Positions 19,020-31,675 of a DNA stretch of 60,000 nt are shown here, in pieces. The stretch comes from Chrysomallon squamiferum (Eukaryota; Mollusca; Gastropoda; Neomphalida; Peltospiridae). The translations under genes were made by a program, and so were the position numbers. Location of the stretch: contig CM022666.1 in assembly GCA_012295275.1 (NCBI GenBank), forward strand, positions 12,259,577 to 12,319,576. The letters are read 5' to 3'. Below the pieces are notes generated by a model, which saw only the letters and a list, made by a program, of their open reading frames with translations, had not been told where the DNA came from and did not search any database. Within the stretch, counting starts at the first letter, position 1; every line of letters begins with the position of its first letter.

Positions 19020-22000
19020 TACTCACACAGTTATACACACTTACTTAATTACATACATATTTAAATTTTAAGTTATTTTAATCTGCACCTACGGTGAACA
19101 GTCCTGCAGTAATTTCCTAAAAATAGCAGTATTTTCCAATTACTTGGTGAGGAATGAACCCTATAAAGAATTTGTTCAAAAACATTATTGTAAAATATTT
19201 ATTTTTTTAATTATTTATTTCTTTATTTAGTATATAAATTTAATTTCTTGATTTTTATTATTAGTTTATTATTTTGTTTTATAATTGTATTTATTTTTCT
19301 TTGAAATTTCGTTTGACTTAAAAGCAACTGTAGTTTCTTTTTTCATGTTAAATAATAAACATACAAAGTAAATTCAATCAAGAAAAGCGAGATGATTATT
19401 ATTTATTTTATAAATCATTAATTACAGTTTCCAAAAATTAAAATCTGATTTTGAACATTCCAACAGAGTTGTGGTTACGGCAAAATTAGAGAAGGTTACA
19501 ACTGAATCATTCTTCAACTCTCATTCTTTCACGAAACGCGCAATGTTTTATTATTTTATAAATATATATATAAATCACGACATTAGAGAAAATATTAGGT
19601 TTTAATAATAATAATCTATGGCTATATCTAACGGTATTTATGCTAAGTAATACTATAATCACATTTAACTGTCTCAGACTTTCACATTCACTAGCATACT
19701 AACTCACAAACTTTCACTCCGCTTCTTACAAAAATAGGACCATCTATTCATCATCTAACATACACAGACGTATATCCACAATGCTACATACACACTTTAT
19801 CTCTCATGCACACTCTTTCATCCACACACATACATATACACCTATTATCTCTCTGCTGCACAGTCACATACATCCACGCACATACACATAAACACCTCTC
19901 TTGTGTACAAGCACACATCAACTCTCTGTCATGCAAAGCTCCTGAAATCATAGCCCGTTCACGTGGTAACAAATTAAATCTTTAAGAATTCATAACTCCA
20001 GTTATACAAAGTTTTTATTCCAAAATTAATCAGAGTGAAAAGATTTAGATGATGAAATACATTTAGAACTGAACACGTATTAACAATACGGACGTATGAT
20101 AGAAACGAAAGAACATAATTCTGATAAAATCGGCGAACATTTGTTGCATTCATCGGCGATCGTATGAAAAATAAATAAATAAATAAATAAAATAAGTATT
20201 ATTGTGATTAATATTCTCAGTCTTTACAATTTGTCAATTTTTCCTATAATTTTAATGCATTTCAGGCGACAGATGGTAGTAATTGTTTTGGTTATATATA
20301 CAATTTCTTTACCATTTTAATTATATATGCAAATGATAAAATCACGATCGTACAGCCTTGTACATTATACTGTCAATATTTCTGAAACTCGGAATTTCAG
20401 CATTTCTCTCTGAAACCATCCAACATGTCACATTTTATTAATTAGTACGGCTAATGTAAATTAAAACAGCTCTTACTATAAAACCACGACAATTTCCTGT
20501 CAATAAAATATATTATTTATACTGTAATAACGAGAGATACAAATTTTCCTATCACCGGCGGCATAGATGTTCGTTTGTTATGCCTGGAAACTATGTAAAG
20601 ATTTTTATTCTTACGTTAATTTTTTTTTTTTTTTTTTTTATAATATTTATTTATTATTGGATTATTTATTTATTTATTTATTTTGTAATTTTAATATTTT
20701 CATTATTACGATTTTTAAACCAAGTCAGTCTACTGTAGAAATAACATACACGTTTTTTAATGCTTTGTTCCTGTTACGCTATTCGATCACATTATTAATT
20801 GATAACTCCACTTGGAAATAAAGTTTTAATTTTTGATTATCAGCGTTACCAAATGTTGTCAATCAATAAAAAAAATAACACTAAAGAAAAACTAACTTTT
20901 TTTTATGTAGATGGCTATAGATCGATAAAAACATGCACTAATGCACACATACACAAAACAATGTGCTTGTATTTCAGGTTAAATGTAGGCTAAATTCTTT
21001 ACAACAATTAACCTCTTTGTTACCATTACAGATATAACTGAAAACAAAGGGTAAACAGATTTAATAATGCTGTGAGGGATATTTACACGGTTCCTTTGCT
21101 GCTGCTAATAAATGGTTTAATAAAATTCAATAAGAGAAATGGAGGCGCTCAGATATTTTTAACTGTTCTGATTTTGTTATTATACTTCATAATTAACTAA
21201 TAATAACAACAACAACATAAACACAACTGCCATCTCATCACCACCATAACGAAAACAATACAACCACCACCACAGTCAACGTCAACAACAATAAATAAAA
21301 AAATATTTTTATGTTGTAATAATGACAGGCAGAAATTTCCGTATCACGGAAAACAAAGATGTCCGTTAAATAAATTATACTAAATAAAAATGCATACGCA
21401 ATGACATCAACGTAATAATTATTTAATTAACTCGCTAATTACTAAATAGATAAACGGCAACTGTTTGGATGTTGTAAGAATACTGGTGTCAAAGTTCACG
21501 TGAACACGAATCGTTGTGACGACGGATGTGAAATGTAATGAGAATTAATGTTTACACAGTAACGATCAGTTTTTCAAGAAAAGGAAAGACGAGCAGAGGC
21601 TGGTGGAGATGACAGATAGCGCGTTAGAAGATTACATATACCTGAGTGGTAACACACACTGACCAATGCCACGTTATCAAGCTGTGAAACACGAGGTCAG
21701 TTTGGAATCGCCTGTTTATTTCCAGTAACTTGCACGTGTGTGTATGTGTGCATATGAAGATAGTTTAGAACGTAATAGATAAAACAATATCACAATTAAT
21801 ATACGGTTTTGATTGTATTGTTATTTGCCTGCTAGTGTCTGATCGTAATAATAGAAGTAGGTCACAATTTAATTAAATGGAGGCTGCGAATGGAAATCTT
21901 TAGGGAATGTATTTATTTTTTTACAGACGTTTTGGCATTCATCAACGGAAAGTAAGTAGTGGCTGTTATTAATAAGTGTATTAGTTTTATGTTCTGATAA

Positions 22001-22241
22001 GGAAACAACGAAAAATGGTTCGGGAAATTGTGAAGAACGCACTGACTCAGGACTGACTTAGGAATGTAAGTAAGACTGTCTTTTTGTTTTTATAAGCACA
22101 TAATTCAGAATCGTGTGCAACGGTATTTCAAACAACAGTAGGTGCTGCAATCTATTGATTATAGTTAGCATAAATTTCTTATTGATGTAGTTATGACTGT
22201 AAACCGTTTTTTTTTGTCTCACGCAATAGGGCCGTTAACCA

Positions 22242-22444
22242 TACCTTAATAGGGCCTCGTTGAAACTTGGGAGAGTTTTCTCAGCAATATGTAGATGTAC
22301 TGTTTTCTGTGTTTAAGTTAGAAAATTGGTCCTAACTTATTTATTAAACCACGGATTGCAGTTTAGGTTATACCCACTTGTAGAATCCGCTGTTAGCTAT
22401 TTTTTATTTATTGTAATATTTTATATTGCCCTACTATTAAGGTA
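22242..22444. mobile_element. Candidate short MITE with TACCTTAATAG ends
   Basis: The sequence TACCTTAATAGGGC at the left is matched at the right by GCCCTACTATTAAGGTA, its near reverse complement with a small insertion. This delimits about 203 bp with TA at both outer edges. The size, TA edges and lack of coding capacity fit a Tc1/mariner-type MITE. Only one copy is seen here, so this remains tentative. Confidence 0.4.
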
Positions 22445-23029
22445 CAGTTTTCGAAAATGTCGGTAACATATTTATTATTTACCTAAATAGCTTACTTTAA
22501 TACACTTTAACATTTCGTAATTAACCTGTATGAATCGTTAAAGTAAGTAAATATGTTACCCATTTATTTCTACAAATATTCCTAACAGTATGTATTAATT
22601 AAATATGTACTGTTATTTAACAGTAATCCAATTACTGAAATCACCTAGCAATTAACATCATTAGCGAGGGACAAAAGGAATTATTGTCAGCTACGCTCTG
22701 TTGACTTCAGGGAAGTCCGCGAGGTGTTCATTTAAGTAAGGGTCAAAAAAGCCGAGTAGGAGAACAAAGGCAAAGACACAGAGAACGTGTTGGACGGTGG
22801 GTTTGGTGGCCATTATTAGGCAGTTATGTTGGTAACTATATTTTGCATTTTTATCTTTGTTTATCCTTTTCTGTATGCTCTGTTTGATTTGTTGATCAAT
22901 TTGATGTAACCTCTATGGATTTATATATCTATATATTTCTAACGTAAGCCGTTAGGGAAAATTAAAATAATTGCTTGCTTGCACACACATCTCATCACCT
23001 ACAACCCTTTAAGCATGCTACCAACATGC

Positions 23030-23240
23030 GATGGATTCCTGAATGCGTTCTCATATTGGAAAGACCGTACCTATCCACGATATTCCATTTATCGTGAATG
23101 AGGTGCATTTGTTGGCTATGATTCGAGGAATATATTGCGAGATTCCAAAGCACTGGTATTTTCCTTTTAACAGGGACCTTTCCGCAGACCTTGTCTTTGC
23201 TCAGCAGAACCAACGTATTGGAAGACAGAGACAAAACAAG
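23030..23240 (+). pseudogene. Tigger/jerky-type DDE transposase C-terminal remnant
   Basis: Plus-strand translation, with two frame breaks, recovers the characteristic end of pogo/Tigger-type transposases in order. First comes GKTVPIHDIPFIVNEV (near 23058), then in another frame ARFQSTGIFP (near 23135), then back to FNRDLSADLVF (near 23165). Family members carry the same order: an N-P-G-R/K-T-[IV]-x-I-x-x-[IL] element, a GFR-x-[ST]-GI-[YF]-P element and an FNRD-x-F element. The frame shifts and missing upstream domain show a dead copy. Further downstream frames (to about 23640) are open in patches but unrecognised. Confidence 0.6.
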
Positions 23241-26167
23241 AGAAGATGAGCCAGATAATGACGGTGACGGTATCAATCATCAGTTTCAGGAACAGCTGAA
23301 TGATGTCTGTAGTGACATTTGTGTTTTACCAACCCAACTTCAACAGCAGATACTAAATTTGAAAATCTCCCGCGTTTCATTTTATTTCTGATGGTGTGTA
23401 TTTGTTTCCATCTGCAATTACACCCATATCAATTTTTTTTTTTTTAAATGTGAGAGCGAGACTACCACGGAATTCCCAAGCCAAAGACTGTTGGAGGATC
23501 TGCATGAAAATCCTGCCATCTTGTTTTCACATGCAAGTTGTCTACAGACTGGTCTAACGCACATGGAGGCCGACGTAAAGAAAACTGTGGACGACATATC
23601 TATTTCAGATTTGTTTACCAAGGATATTAGTCTGTAGACTGGATTGAAAATGCACGTAGAATCAATATTCTGTATACACTGTAATGTGTTTAAATGTACC
23701 TCTAAATATCAATTCATTATCATTGCAGTTTCAGATATATTAGAACATTATCACCAACTTTACAAAACGTTTTCAACCCCTCCACCACACCATTGTGAGA
23801 CATCCTGTGGTGTTAATACTGCCCATACATACGAAGAAGGTCTTGCTCGTTGATGGTCATCATTCGTTTCACGGAGATGTTGACGTAACTGGAAAATGGC
23901 ACTGCTTACTCCACTCCTCCCCTACTTAATGAGCTAAAGTCTTTTTACGTGATTATTCACATTACACACTTAACTGAAACAAACCTGCTTTGAATAAATA
24001 AACATTAGTTAATATTTGCTAATAAACAAAACCCTACAAACCCCCCCCAAATATAGACATTGTACAATCCGTTCTACCAACAACATACAAAGTTATTTCA
24101 CAGTACTATATATGCCAGAAGCTTCACAGAGAATAAGTGGTTACCTTACCGGTATAGAGTATGTTAATAAAAGCGTAGTGACAAGAGAAACAGTCCACGC
24201 GACGAATAAATCCAAGCTGTCGTTTGTCTTGCCATAGGCATGCTGTTTTACAACTACTTTTATAACAGTTATAAGAGATGATAAAAAAAAAGAGTTAATC
24301 TTGTGATGTCACCATTTATACAGAGTATTTGTGTTTTGTTTTCACTGACTGAGTCGGAAATCTGCAAAACACATTTGGAGTAAAGGCAATTTTTTTAATT
24401 TGTGTCTGGAAAAAAAATAGCGAATCTGTCGATTTTGAGATTTTCCCTGTAAACGATTCTTTAGCTATCCTTTTATTGATTTCCATTGTTGATAGCGTCT
24501 AAGTAATATATGCATTTTATCTGCATTATTAAGTAATTTCTGTAAAGAGGTGAACGTTCATTCATTCGCTAATCTACCTTGAAAACATGCAGAAAACTGC
24601 AGGTGTACGTGCTTTCTCTTCGGGTAACTTTCCGACAATCCTTGACAAACCAAGTATCGCCGGTAAGCTTGAAAAGTCTGCTTTGCACATTATAAGCAGA
24701 AATATGCTAATAACTGAGCTTTTCAACTCATACTTTGCTGAGAACACACATTCTTTGATGTTCAGCAGTGTTTGTATGTTGATCACGTGACAGCAACAGC
24801 AAGGTAATGCCGTAAGTTATTGATCAATGAAAAGCCATTTATTAAACCTATAAAAACACGCATGCACATCGCTCATTTCCATAGAGTGGTAGCTGACCTA
24901 GATAAAAGAAAAAGAGAGAGAAAACTGTTGATAGAATACTGAATGTGATCATGTACAGATTTTCCTTATCAAATAAGCAAGGCTGTGGAAAAAGGAAGTA
25001 ATTAAGATGTATCTGTTACTTAAAATGGAAGTTTGTTTCTGTAACTGTTTAGAAGAAAAAAGAATAGTCATTTATAGATTTACTGTTAAGGTATGACATT
25101 TTGGTTTTTCTGATCTTAGCAAAGTAATTAAGTATTTATTTACATCTTGTATCTCTGGCATTATCAAACAAATGTAAAGAGAATGGTTTCATTTTTGAGT
25201 ACTTCGAATTAAGATATGTTGTGCAGATCTGAGCCTTTGTTACAAAACATGGTAATTACATAACTGATGGAAATAACACAGGGATAATTAATTATTTTAT
25301 TATTAATTATTTCAAACAATAATTTTATTTTATATGTGAATACAGTATCTAGAAAAAGACATCGACAGGTCTAAGTTTAAGTCAGATGTATCATGTAAAC
25401 AAAGAATAATGGTAGTAGGTTCTTGATTTTACTTAATGATGATAGTAATTATAAAATAATTAAACTATTTGCATTATTTTCTAATAAAGATATTGTATTT
25501 ATTTTAGCAGAATACCACAAAAAAAAAAAAAAAAAAAAAAATCTTTAAATTGGCCAAATCTGATCCAGATGTATCCATGGAAACTAAGGTAAATATCCCA
25601 AAATAAACCGAATAATTTCAAAGCCGTTTCCTGCGTTTTAAGATTTCTACTCCAATTGGCTTATTACACCATAACTCCCGTTAGAATTCATGGAACTTCT
25701 ATTATGACATATCATAAGAAAGCAGAAATGTTGCTCTTTCAAGTTCTAGTAATAACTCATTTTTTTTTTTTTAATTCTAGAAGTGACTCATTTAGTGAGA
25801 ACGATATACGATATTCCTGCATTTAGGGAGTTACTCGTTTTGTTTTATAGTGTTTATGAATTCTGATTGTATATAATATTATTATTTGATTTATGATCCA
25901 AATACGCAAACGTATATGTGTAAATAATGTCAATTACCAGACAGTAAATATATATATAAAACCAAACGGGAAATACGCTATAATGAACATGTTCTAGCAC
26001 AACTAATATATACTGTTATTCTTGGTAAAACGTCTGAGCTATGTAGTATAAGGTTATTTTATAATGTAATATTTTAATGTAACCTGTTTGTCTTAGGTCG
26101 TTTTAGATCAACTATAGCTTGCTCCTTTTGGATATCCCACATAATCACTCTGGCCACAAATGAGATA

Positions 26168-26473
26168 CAGCTACCGGACCAATTAACCGGAAGTTATTTT
26201 CCGACGCTATTTTCATAGTACGCGCGCGCGGTGTTGTCGTCACCAGACTGGAACTACTCTTTCAAGCCGCGTGGCTTTCATTCACTCGCCACATTGTTTA
26301 CGTGTTGAGTCGCCACAGTTGTGTATCGTCAATTTTCTTTATGTTTTTAATTTTAAAATGTTTATGCCTAATTATTTACGTGTTTAGATGCCTTGGTACC
26401 AGAACACCGGAAAAATCCAGAAATCCGGAATGCCTCAGGCTCCTAGGAGTCTGAATATTTGGTCTGGTACCTG
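26168..26473. mobile_element. pogo/Tigger-like MITE, copy 2 (upstream of SLC16 gene)
   Basis: A 306 bp relative of the element at 4672-5009, in the same orientation. It begins CAGCTACCGGACCAATTAAC and ends with a segment whose reverse complement begins CAGGTACCAGACCAAATATT. It is bounded by TA on both sides. The cores share long blocks such as TTGTGTATCGTCAATTTTCT and TTTATGCCTAATTATTTACG. It lacks a ~30 bp segment of copy 1 near the left end. It lies about 375 bp upstream of the first SLC16 coding exon. Confidence 0.8.
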
Positions 26474-26540
26474 TAGTTACACTTTGCATTCTTCTGGGAC
26501 ATCCAAGAAAGAAAGAATCAGTTATAATATGAAAAGCTAG

Positions 26541-26736
26541 CACATTTTTGCATTTTTTTAGCTTCTAAATAGTTACGACATACTTACATTTTATACAAAC
26601 ACTTTGGTCCAAATATTGTTAATTTATGTGAAGTCAGACTTTTGTTATAAAAATATTCAGTTTGTAACAGCGTTCCAGAACATCTGAACATTTTTACATA
26701 ACTTTAAATGTGCATTAAATCTTCACTAAGCATATA
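26541..26736. repeat. Local duplication, copy A (5' of SLC16 exon 1)
   Basis: Shares an extended match with 27565-27730, including ACTTTGGTCCAAATATTGTT and the later TGCATTAAATCTTCA. The two copies are direct repeats about 1 kb apart and flank the first coding exon of the SLC16 gene. Confidence 0.8.
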
Positions 26737-26848
26737 TATATATATATATAAATAACAACTCTATGCAACATTGCTGTTGTTACGTACAAAAAGTTATGTG
26801 AACCATAACTGTTGTATTATATTTGCAGTGTGTTTAGATTGAACGAAG

Positions 26849-27199
26849 ATGAATTCAAGTCGAGACATAGATGGCGGTTGGGCATGGATCGTAATGGCCG
26901 CGTCCTGCATGAATCTACTTGTTGCTCCGGGTTTAGCCTTTGTAGGCGGCATTTTTCAAAATCTCTTTCTGGAACAGTTTCATGAGAGTGTCAGATTAAC
27001 TTCATGGGTTACTGCCTTATTTGGATCACTCATGCAGCTCGCTGGTGAATATGTTACTTGTCCGTTTTCGTTTCATTTTGTTTAAGTATTGTTGCTGTAA
27101 TTGTTATAATCATTCTCTGTCTTTATTATAGCTGTTACTGCGGTTATTGTTATTATTGTCAATATTGATTTTTATGTTTTCTTGTTGTTATTGTTGTTG

Positions 27200-27258
<59 letters not shown>

Positions 27259-30200
27259 TGATATGTACGAACAGACTATTATTTAGATTTAAATGATATT
27301 TTGTAAACAAACCGTCACTGTCTGTTCCCTTCCCGCTAATCATTTAATTTTGTTCTTGTGATTTGTTATTTTTTTCACCGTTGAATATACAGTATAAAAT
27401 GTAGTACAACTAATACTTGCTAATATAACAAACTATAAAAGTAAATAAAGTGTCAAAAACCAGAAGGCTCCAAATTATCAGTAAAAAAAAAAAAAAAAAG
27501 ACGAAGAAAAAAAAGGACCTATAAATAATGCAAAAATAAAATAGAAAAATAAATAAAAACTTTGCACATTTTTGCATTTTCTGTCTCGAAATAGTTATGA
27601 CATACGTAACAAATACTTTGGTCCAAATATTGTTCATTTATTTGAAGTCACACTTTTGTTACAACGTTCAAGAATGTGTGCACATTCTTACATAACCTTA
27701 AATTGTGCATTAAATCTTCATTTAACATATTAAAACATTCAGATTTCTCTGAAAATATGTAGGCCCGGAGTCTGCAGTTAGTTTGACATTTATTTTATGT
27801 TCTGAGTAGTTTTTATTAAGCAAGTATTTGTTTTAAGCAGTTCTTCTAGATAGTTAGGAATTCGTGGTATTTGTAACGTTACTTGGTCTTACAACTTATA
27901 ACGTTTTGTAAACTATAAATGGTGGTCTAAACTTATTTTTTTTTTTTACAAAATGTATGGACGCCAGGAGGCATTAGCAAACAGATCATTTAAAATAAAA
28001 TTCCTTTTGTTTGCCCATATCTTAAAATAAATGCATTTATTATCAATTTTAATATAAGTTATACCAAATCGGTAGTCTTAGTATTTTTGCCTTGTCCCTT
28101 GAAGCTTGACATTTTTCTAGAAAGTTCGACCATGTGTGTAATATATTCTTTTCGGGATTTATTCTTATCAGCGATTTTGCGTCACGGTTGGCTAGTGAAG
28201 CTCTAACTGTAAACAATTAATCAAAAGCGAAACAATGTCTTGGTTCAAATACATTTAATCCAAAATTACTTAACATGCATTGCTCTTAAACCAGTATTTT
28301 AATAATCCTGAAATAATTTTTTTCTAACTGTTTTATCGAGCTTTATATTCCAAATGAACTGATTTTTAAAGAAAGAATCTGTTGGATTTGGCAGTGAAGA
28401 ACAAAGATAACAAATAAATTTGGTAGATCTAAACTTACACACATTTTTACCAGAGATGACAAAGAACGTTTTGATCATTGTTCAAGCAGCCTTTTAACCT
28501 CATTCAACTTTGCATTATAGTTTAATTTTTGTATTTTATACAAATCCGTGAAAAACCGTATCCTAAATATTATATATTCTGTAGTCCAGTTTAATTTATA
28601 TTTTGATCACGTTTCTGCTATCATTATGGTTTTTGCCTAATTTTACTATATTAGTTTGATCTATTAGTATTAAGTTTAAGATCAGATATACTGGTAAAAT
28701 ATTTTGATGTTTCCATAAATGCTGTAAGAATTTTATGACACCAGTCTAATAGCTGTGTTGTGTCGTCGGCAAACTGAAATTTTGAATTCATTGCCGTTTA
28801 TCTCACCCGTGTGTATCTTTGTTATTTTTTACCTAGATTCCAAGAATCTCAACACATAATATTAAAAAAATGAGATAACGGATCTCCTTGCCGTCATCAT
28901 TTGCCAAACATTCAGTGATCTTACAGTTTAGGTATAAATACGATTCACATTTATTATAATAGTTCGATATCCATCTTTGAATCGTGGCCCCAAACTTAAA
29001 ATAAGCTAAAACTTTTTCAAATAAAATTCCACGAAATTGTATGAAAAGCTTTTTCAAAAATTATAATTAGTAATACCTCAGGCTTATTTTGTGTGTCTGT
29101 ATAATATAATACATCACATGTAAGTCTGATAGTATTACTTCTTGATCGGTCATGCATTAATCCATTTTGATCTCTGGATACTATTTACGGATTTGATTCT
29201 TTCTGCAATAGCTTCTGACCCTAATTTGTAGATATTTTGGAATGATACTGATCTCGAATTGTTGATATATTCTTTTGCCTTATCTTTCTTTGAAAAAAGT
29301 ATAATAAAACCACATTTTTTATTTATTTATTTTAATTTTTTTAGAGCTTAGATTGTGATTATAAGACTCCATATACTTGAATATTTCCATCAGAATCTTA
29401 AATTAATGTTCGACGCTTTCTACGTCAGTTTGTTTATTTGTACAGGTCCACTTGCTAGTGTTTTAGCACATTACGCCAGCTGTCGTGTTTCTGTGATGAC
29501 AGGAGCAGTACTTTTATCTGTTGGACTTGTCATCTCCAGTTTTACTTCATCTTTACCTGTACTATTCGTTTCCTTTGGAATTCTGTCTGGTAACATGAAA
29601 ACTATTTTGACTCACATCTGTCACACATACATATATAAGATATGACGAATACATAACTTTTCTTTGTTTAACAAAAACAATTTATCAGTGAATAAAAAAT
29701 ACCTACACAGTAATCATTCAAGGATAACCAGTTAGTCAATAACAGACTTTTCTGTAAAGAAAGAAATACTAAAATTTGAAACTGGTGAAGAAAAAGGCAC
29801 TTACCAATTTATTTATTTATTTACATTTTTCAGGTTTGGGTTTAGGTTTGATCTATACTCCTTCAATTGTGGTAGTAAATTTTTTCTTCAAAAAGAAGCG
29901 TTCGTTCGTTAACGGGATCAGCCTGTCTGCGTCTGGAGTTGGTATACTTTTGTTTCCACTTCTGTGTCGTCATTTGCTAGATGTTTTTCTCTGGAGACAA
30001 TCCATGTTAATTCTTGCTGCAATTTCAGCACAAATGATTCCTCTTGGTGCGTTAATGTTTCCGGTTCATGAGAAAACTAACAAATCCTGTATATCCTTTA
30101 GAGAACATCAAACGAAGGATGATACAAGAAAGGATTTGGATGCGACAAAACCAATGATAACTGAAAACATAACACAAAACACAAGAAGCAAAGGCAATAA

Positions 30201-31568
30201 AACAAAACAATATACAATAATTAAGAACTCAGCGTTTTTACTTTTATGTTTTATGCTTTTATTGTGGAACGCAGGAACTGCTATTTTTCTTATACATTTC
30301 CCCTCCTTCTGCAAAGAGCACGGAACAAGCAAAAACGAAATTTCTTACATCATGGCTTCCAATGGACCAGCGTTGATTTTTTCAAGAGTTATGATTGGTG
30401 CGCTCGGAAGTGACGAAAAAGTTGATAAATTGGCTGTTTTCATAGGTCTTCTACTAATCAGTGGTACATATTTTTGTCTGACGCCATTGTTTGCCACGAC
30501 AGTTCCTGCTCAGATAACCTTGATGATTCTTGCTGGCGTCTTCAACGGTGGAACGTATTCTTTACTAGCTACGTTCACTATTGACACTGTTGGCTTACAG
30601 TTTCTTAATGTTGCCTTCGGGCTGGAGATGGTTTTTGCCGGAGTCGGATTTTTGATAGGTCCACCCATGGCAGGTACATGAACAGTTAGTTCTGTGGCAT
30701 TCCGTTTTATAACCGATCTTACACCTTTTTAAAGTCATTTTTATTATCCCATTATAAATTTAAAAAATTCGGATTACAATAGCTTTTAAACTGTAATATC
30801 GACAGCACTGACGGTAGGGTTTTAATTTACTATTTATAATTTACAATCAGACGAGAAATCTGGATCAAAAATGTAAATAAATAAATAAAAATAAATATAT
30901 ATATTTTTTTATGTTTATGTTATTTGCTTATATAAATGATAAAACTGATGAATTTTTGACAAACCAAATAAATAAGGAAATAATGCAGATTTCGAAAATA
31001 TAGCTTAATGAAGTAAAAATAATTTTACTCACTTTGTTTACTATACTGTGGCGCACATGAAACAGAACTGTTTTATGATTATAATTATATATAAAATATG
31101 TTTTAACAGAGTATCTTTTTTGTTTTGTTTTGTAGGATGGATGGTAGATAGCTTAGGGTCATACAACAAAAGCATGTTTTTAGCAGGTATAACAACACTA
31201 AGTGTGATGTTTTCGTTTCTTTTCTTTTTAAATATACTTCTTTTGGTTGAGAAATTTTAAAACTTAAAAGTATTCATAAAAAGTATAAAATATTTTCAAG
31301 AAAGAAAAATTCAGTTACACAATTATACTTGCAGTCAATAAAACTCTAATTTTCTAACATGGTTTTCATTGTTTATTTACAGCCTTAATTTTCAAGTTTA
31401 GGTATGTCTAAACTATAAATACACTTTAAAAGACTAACTGTTTTTATTTCATTTCCAGGAATTTTCATTTATCTATCAGCAGTTTTTCTGATGTTAATCC
31501 CAGTTGTACACAAACACAGAGAGATTGATACAACTGAAGAAGTCAAAGAAAATAATGTTACACAATAA
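26849..31568 (+). CDS. Monocarboxylate transporter-like protein (SLC16, major facilitator superfamily)
   Basis: Plasma-membrane MFS carrier family; characterised members move lactate, pyruvate, ketone bodies or other small acids. Five coding exons: 26849-27044, 29446-29589, 29834-30673, 31136-31186, 31459-31568, all GT-AG and all joining in phase 1, giving 446 residues. The family signature lies at the very start of the first membrane segment (DGGWAWIV, residues 8-15). Residues 60-190 give the next segments (GPLASVLAHYASC, GLGLGLIYTPSIVVVNFFFKKKR). The long third exon holds the central cytosolic loop rich in Lys/Thr/Asn and the following segments (FSRVMIGALGSD, LAGVFNGGTYSLLATF). The short acidic C-tail ends EENNV-like after the last segment. 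The stop codon overlaps an AATAAA at 31564. A TTGCAG acceptor at 26828 suggests a non-coding first exon upstream. The substrate cannot be told from sequence. Confidence 0.88.
27190..27257. repeat. TTG / TTA trinucleotide array in SLC16 intron 1
   Basis: TTG repeats pass into a pure TTA array. Confidence 0.9.
27565..27730. repeat. Local duplication, copy B (3' of SLC16 exon 1)
   Basis: Partner of 26541-26736, in the same orientation, inside intron 1. The copies differ by scattered substitutions and a ~25 bp deletion, so the duplication is not recent. Confidence 0.8.
28090..29330 (-). mobile_element. LINE fragment (L1/Tx1-like reverse transcriptase remnant)
   Basis: The minus strand carries broken reverse-transcriptase motifs in correct order. 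Near 29240 is SEAIAERIKS-like sequence; near 29170, QRSKM-like; then LHVMYYI..THK. The best frame (29057-28833) gives a RISWNF-like block, KVLAYFKFG, IQRWISNYYNKCESYL and LFLILCVEILGI. The QFADDTT core follows (about 28770), then YNAKLNEVKRLLEQ (about 28500) and FIWN (about 28350). Many stops and frame shifts show it is dead. It sits antisense in SLC16 intron 1. Confidence 0.75.
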
Positions 31569-31620
31569 AGAAATTGAGATTCTCAAAAAATTATTTATTT
31601 GAACAATATTCTTAAACCAA

Positions 31621-31675
<55 letters not shown>

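Larger units (their letters stand above)
17954..26848. other. Intergenic region without a recognised gene (DNAJC17 to SLC16)
   Basis: About 8.9 kb of AT-rich sequence. Contents I can name: the DNAJC17 3' end (AATAAA at 18029), a CA array (18968-19017), a poly-T tract near 20621, a short inverted-repeat element (22242-22444), a broken transposase fragment (about 23030-23240), an A-tract (25519-25541), a pogo-like MITE (26168-26473) and one copy of a local duplication (26541-26736). Open frames of 60-95 codons elsewhere lack family resemblance and splice context. An acceptor-like TTGCAG ends at 26828, so a 5' UTR exon of the SLC16 gene may lie somewhere in this stretch. Confidence 0.5.

Noticed and set aside
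21560-21680. Short ATG-starting frame (MTDSALEDYIYLSGNTH) as a possible upstream exon of the SLC16 gene
   Set aside because: There is no donor in a suitable phase, and the SLC16 start at 26849 already matches the family N-terminus.
23451-23637. Plus-strand open stretch of ~60 codons following the transposase remnant
   Set aside because: Unrecognised and without a start or clear splice sites; probably remnant transposon sequence.
24574-24790. Open frames of 67-70 codons on both strands
   Set aside because: No recognisable domain, splice context or homologue. Overlapping frames on both strands are weak evidence for a gene. An unknown repeat fragment is possible.
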